Shown: piece after piece, positions 49,242-50,921 of the stretch
How the letters are laid out: each line of letters opens with the position of its first letter
How positions within the stretch are numbered: position 1 is the first letter of the stretch
Source of the DNA: Ruminococcus sp.
GTDB lineage: Bacteria; Bacillota; Clostridia; Oscillospirales; Ruminococcaceae
DNA length: 50,921 bases
Direction: 5' to 3'
Assembly (NCBI GenBank): GCA_017624895.1
Contig: JAGAMB010000009.1
Location: 1-50,921 of the forward strand
Notes under the pieces: generated by a model
Seen by the model: the letters and a program-made list of their open reading frames with translations, nothing else
Told to the model about the DNA's origin: nothing
The model's database searches: none
Translations under genes and position numbers: made by a program

Positions 49242-50632
49242 TGAAAAAGGCTATTATCGCAATCGTGGCGCTTCTGGCTGCCGCAGGAATTTCCATTGGT
49301 GCATTTCTTGCAGTTAAATCCAAAAGCGAAAAAGAAACAAAACAGGAAGAATCACAGCAGACGGATTTCATACTCTTTGATTTTGAGTCAGATTCAATAA
49401 ATAAGGTTGAGATTTCCTGCTCTGACGGTGATTATTCCTTTGAGCTTTCGGAAGATAAATGGCTTCTCACCGAAAATACGGGTACTCCCTTTGACGTTAA
49501 TCAGGTAACTGTACAGGGTATTGTTACATTTATGTCTGATTTGCAGGCTGTAGAAACCTACGGCAGTTTAACAGATGAAAGCAAGGCTAAATACGGTCTT
49601 GACAATCCCTATATCGTCACATTGTCAGGCGATGTCGAGCCTTATACACTTTATCTCGGCAATCAGAGTCCTACAGGCGAATACTACTACGGCTACACAG
49701 GAACAAAGAGCAATGTGTATGCTATTCCCACATCAATTATTAACAATATTCTCACCACAAGACTGGGACTTAAAAACAATGACCTGCTCCCATATGAGTC
49801 ATCGGAAATTATCGGTCTTGAGCTTGTACGCGACGGAGAGGAAATATATACCCTTGAATACGATACCGAAAACAATTACTGGAAGCTCCCCGATAAGTAT
49901 GAGATGCTGTCGGTTGACCAGACAAAGGTATCCAACGTTATTGCACTTATAACTCGTCTTACAGCGGAGATTATGCTTCCTGAGGACGAAAACGACATCA
50001 CAACCTACGGCTTCGATAAGCCTATTGCTGAGTTTACAGTTAAAGTCAATGACGGAACAGAGAAAACTCTGCTTTTCAGCAAATACGGTCAGGACGCAGA
50101 AACTTACACTTATGTATACAATCAGGAGGCAAAGCAGGTTGAATCCTTCTATGCATACGACCTTGACTTTATTGATAAGACACCTGTTGACTTTGTTTTA
50201 AGATCTGTGGAATGTGCAAACCTATATTCTGTTACGGATTTTGAGATCATCAGCGATGACTTAAACGTGGAAATTTCACTCAACGCCAACGAGGGCTGGG
50301 CTAAATATGACGGAAATGATATTGATCTGACCAACGCTTCTGTTCTGAGCTACTTTGAAAATTTCTTCAATCGCTTCGCTTACGTTTCAATTGAGGGAAT
50401 AGACGTTGAAAACTCGCCTGAGCTTGAAGATCCGCTGTTTACTGCGAAATTCACCGATGTTAACGACAAGTTCACTAAGATTGATTTTGTAGGCTGCGAC
50501 GACGAAAGCTGCTATGTTTTTGTAAATGATGAATACACAGGCACTTTAACAAATACCGAATTTATCAGCGGAAACGACTCAGTTGCTGCTGCATTTGAGC
50601 TTTTCTGTAAACAGGCAGGTATTGACAAATAA
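49241..50632 (+). CDS. DUF4340 domain lipoprotein-like envelope protein
   Basis: The 463-residue protein has one N-terminal membrane segment (AIIAIVALLAAAGISIGAFL) and then repeated DUF4340 modules with WLLTENTG...PFDVNQV, YGLDNPYIVTLSG and a second YGFDKPIAEFTVK. It is the usual fourth member of GldA/F/G-type operons and is exposed outside. I chose ATG 49241, which overlaps the GldG-like stop and has AAGGAG 8 bases upstream; the longer reading begins inside that gene. Confidence 0.9.
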   Translation: MKKAIIAIVALLAAAGISIGAFLAVKSKSEKETKQEESQQTDFILFDFESDSINKVEISCSDGDYSFELSEDKWLLTENTGTPFDVNQVTVQGIVTFMSDLQAVETYGSLTDESKAKYGLDNPYIVTLSGDVEPYTLYLGNQSPTGEYYYGYTGTKSNVYAIPTSIINNILTTRLGLKNNDLLPYESSEIIGLELVRDGEEIYTLEYDTENNYWKLPDKYEMLSVDQTKVSNVIALITRLTAEIMLPEDENDITTYGFDKPIAEFTVKVNDGTEKTLLFSKYGQDAETYTYVYNQEAKQVESFYAYDLDFIDKTPVDFVLRSVECANLYSVTDFEIISDDLNVEISLNANEGWAKYDGNDIDLTNASVLSYFENFFNRFAYVSIEGIDVENSPELEDPLFTAKFTDVNDKFTKIDFVGCDDESCYVFVNDEYTGTLTNTEFISGNDSVAAAFELFCKQAGIDK

Positions 50633-50639
50633 TAACAAC

Positions 50640-50662
50640 GCCCTCCGATTTTGGAGGGCATT
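50640..50662 (+). terminator. Terminator of the ABC operon
   Basis: GCCCTCC and GGAGGGC pair around GATTTT, followed by ATTTC; the T-run is short. Confidence 0.75.
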
Positions 50663-50689
50663 TCAGTCTGTAGAAAAAAGTGTTTTTAC

Positions 50690-50725
50690 ACACGGGCGCA
50701 CAGGAATCCGCCCCTACTACCTTGT
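50690..50725. repeat. Degenerate copy of the dispersed intergenic repeat
   Basis: CACGGGCGCACAGGAATCCGCCCCTACTAC shares the CCGCCCCTAC end of the palindromic repeats at 31640 and 33268. Confidence 0.4.
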
Positions 50726-50785
50726 AATAACTAAAACTTTACTTTTTCTATTTATAATAAATACAAAAGGGTAATTCAACACCAA

Positions 50786-50876
50786 AGAGGACAACCTACG
50801 GGGAACGAGGGAGGGGAAAATTAAACTGGCACAAAAATCGGCTTTCCCCTCCCTCTTTCCCCTACGGTTTTCCTCT
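50786..50876. repeat. Large imperfect inverted repeat, purine-rich on one arm
   Basis: The arm at 50786-50820 (ending GAGGGAGGGGAAAA) is complementary to 50843-50876 (TTTCCCCTCCCTC onward) at about 30 of 35 positions, leaving a loop of about 22 bases. From there to the window edge the plus strand is almost wholly pyrimidine. No ORF is supported. Confidence 0.8.
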
Positions 50877-50921
50877 CTGGAACTCTCCTTTCCCTTTCCC
50901 CTTTCTCCCTCCCTTTCCGAT

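Overview
The window looks like chromosomal DNA of a cellulosome-forming Ruminococcus (Oscillospiraceae, Firmicutes). The strongest taxonomic clues are a family 48 cellulase with a C-terminal dockerin (42789-45335), a second dockerin protein with Thr-rich linkers and Ig-like repeats (12940-15036), AGGAGG ribosome sites, TTGACA-N17-TATAAT promoters and a strictly anaerobic 2-oxoacid:ferredoxin oxidoreductase. The species cannot be named from the sequence alone. No rRNA genes, CRISPR array, prophage or intact insertion sequence were seen.

Layout. Bases 1-8007 (minus) are the first 2669 residues of one giant secreted surface protein: a signal peptide, a Phe/Gly-rich stretch, DUF11-like repeats, then about six Cna-B/SpaA-type domains, running off the left edge. 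Next come two copies of a 157-158 bp inverted-repeat element that bracket a DUF3343 gene and a cysteine desulfurase gene (8395-10231). The plus-strand pair cdaA-cdaR (c-di-AMP synthesis) follows, then the dockerin/BIG2 protein. Convergent to it is malQ; beyond lie a CmpB-like membrane protein, a membrane-anchored lipase-like hydrolase and a zinc-ribbon protein.

Bases 19201-25548 (minus) form a probable operon: HAD phosphatase, iorA, two small unknown genes, iorB, another unknown gene, paaK and a tandem ACT protein. Together IorAB and PaaK interconvert arylacetate, arylacetyl-CoA and arylpyruvate. In rumen ruminococci this chemistry is known to run in the biosynthetic direction, making aromatic amino acids from arylacetates. 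A tetrahydrofolate riboswitch then precedes folT-folC. Bases 27984-36495 hold DUF3795 and DUF3877 genes, a GH25 lysozyme, an alanine/glycine symporter, a CBS-domain hemolysin/CorC-like protein, an O-antigen-ligase-like membrane protein and rny. Divergent from rny is an operon of a small membrane protein, a 2-hydroxyacid dehydrogenase, proB, an unknown small gene and proA, followed by a coiled-coil membrane protein with seven 15-residue repeats. A lone tRNA-Leu(GAG) precedes the GH48 cellulase, and a four-gene ABC transporter operon of the GldG/DUF4340 type closes the window.

The most interesting non-coding features are the inverted-repeat element pair, the THF riboswitch with a plausible Shine-Dalgarno-sequestering platform, three long structured 5' leaders of no recognised class (before the CorC-like gene, rny and the 37050 gene), two places where an intrinsic terminator sits just upstream of the next gene's ribosome site, and a dispersed family of GGGCGGATA/TATCCGCCC palindromes. 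Assignments rest on reading motifs by eye. No database search, folding or composition calculation was run.
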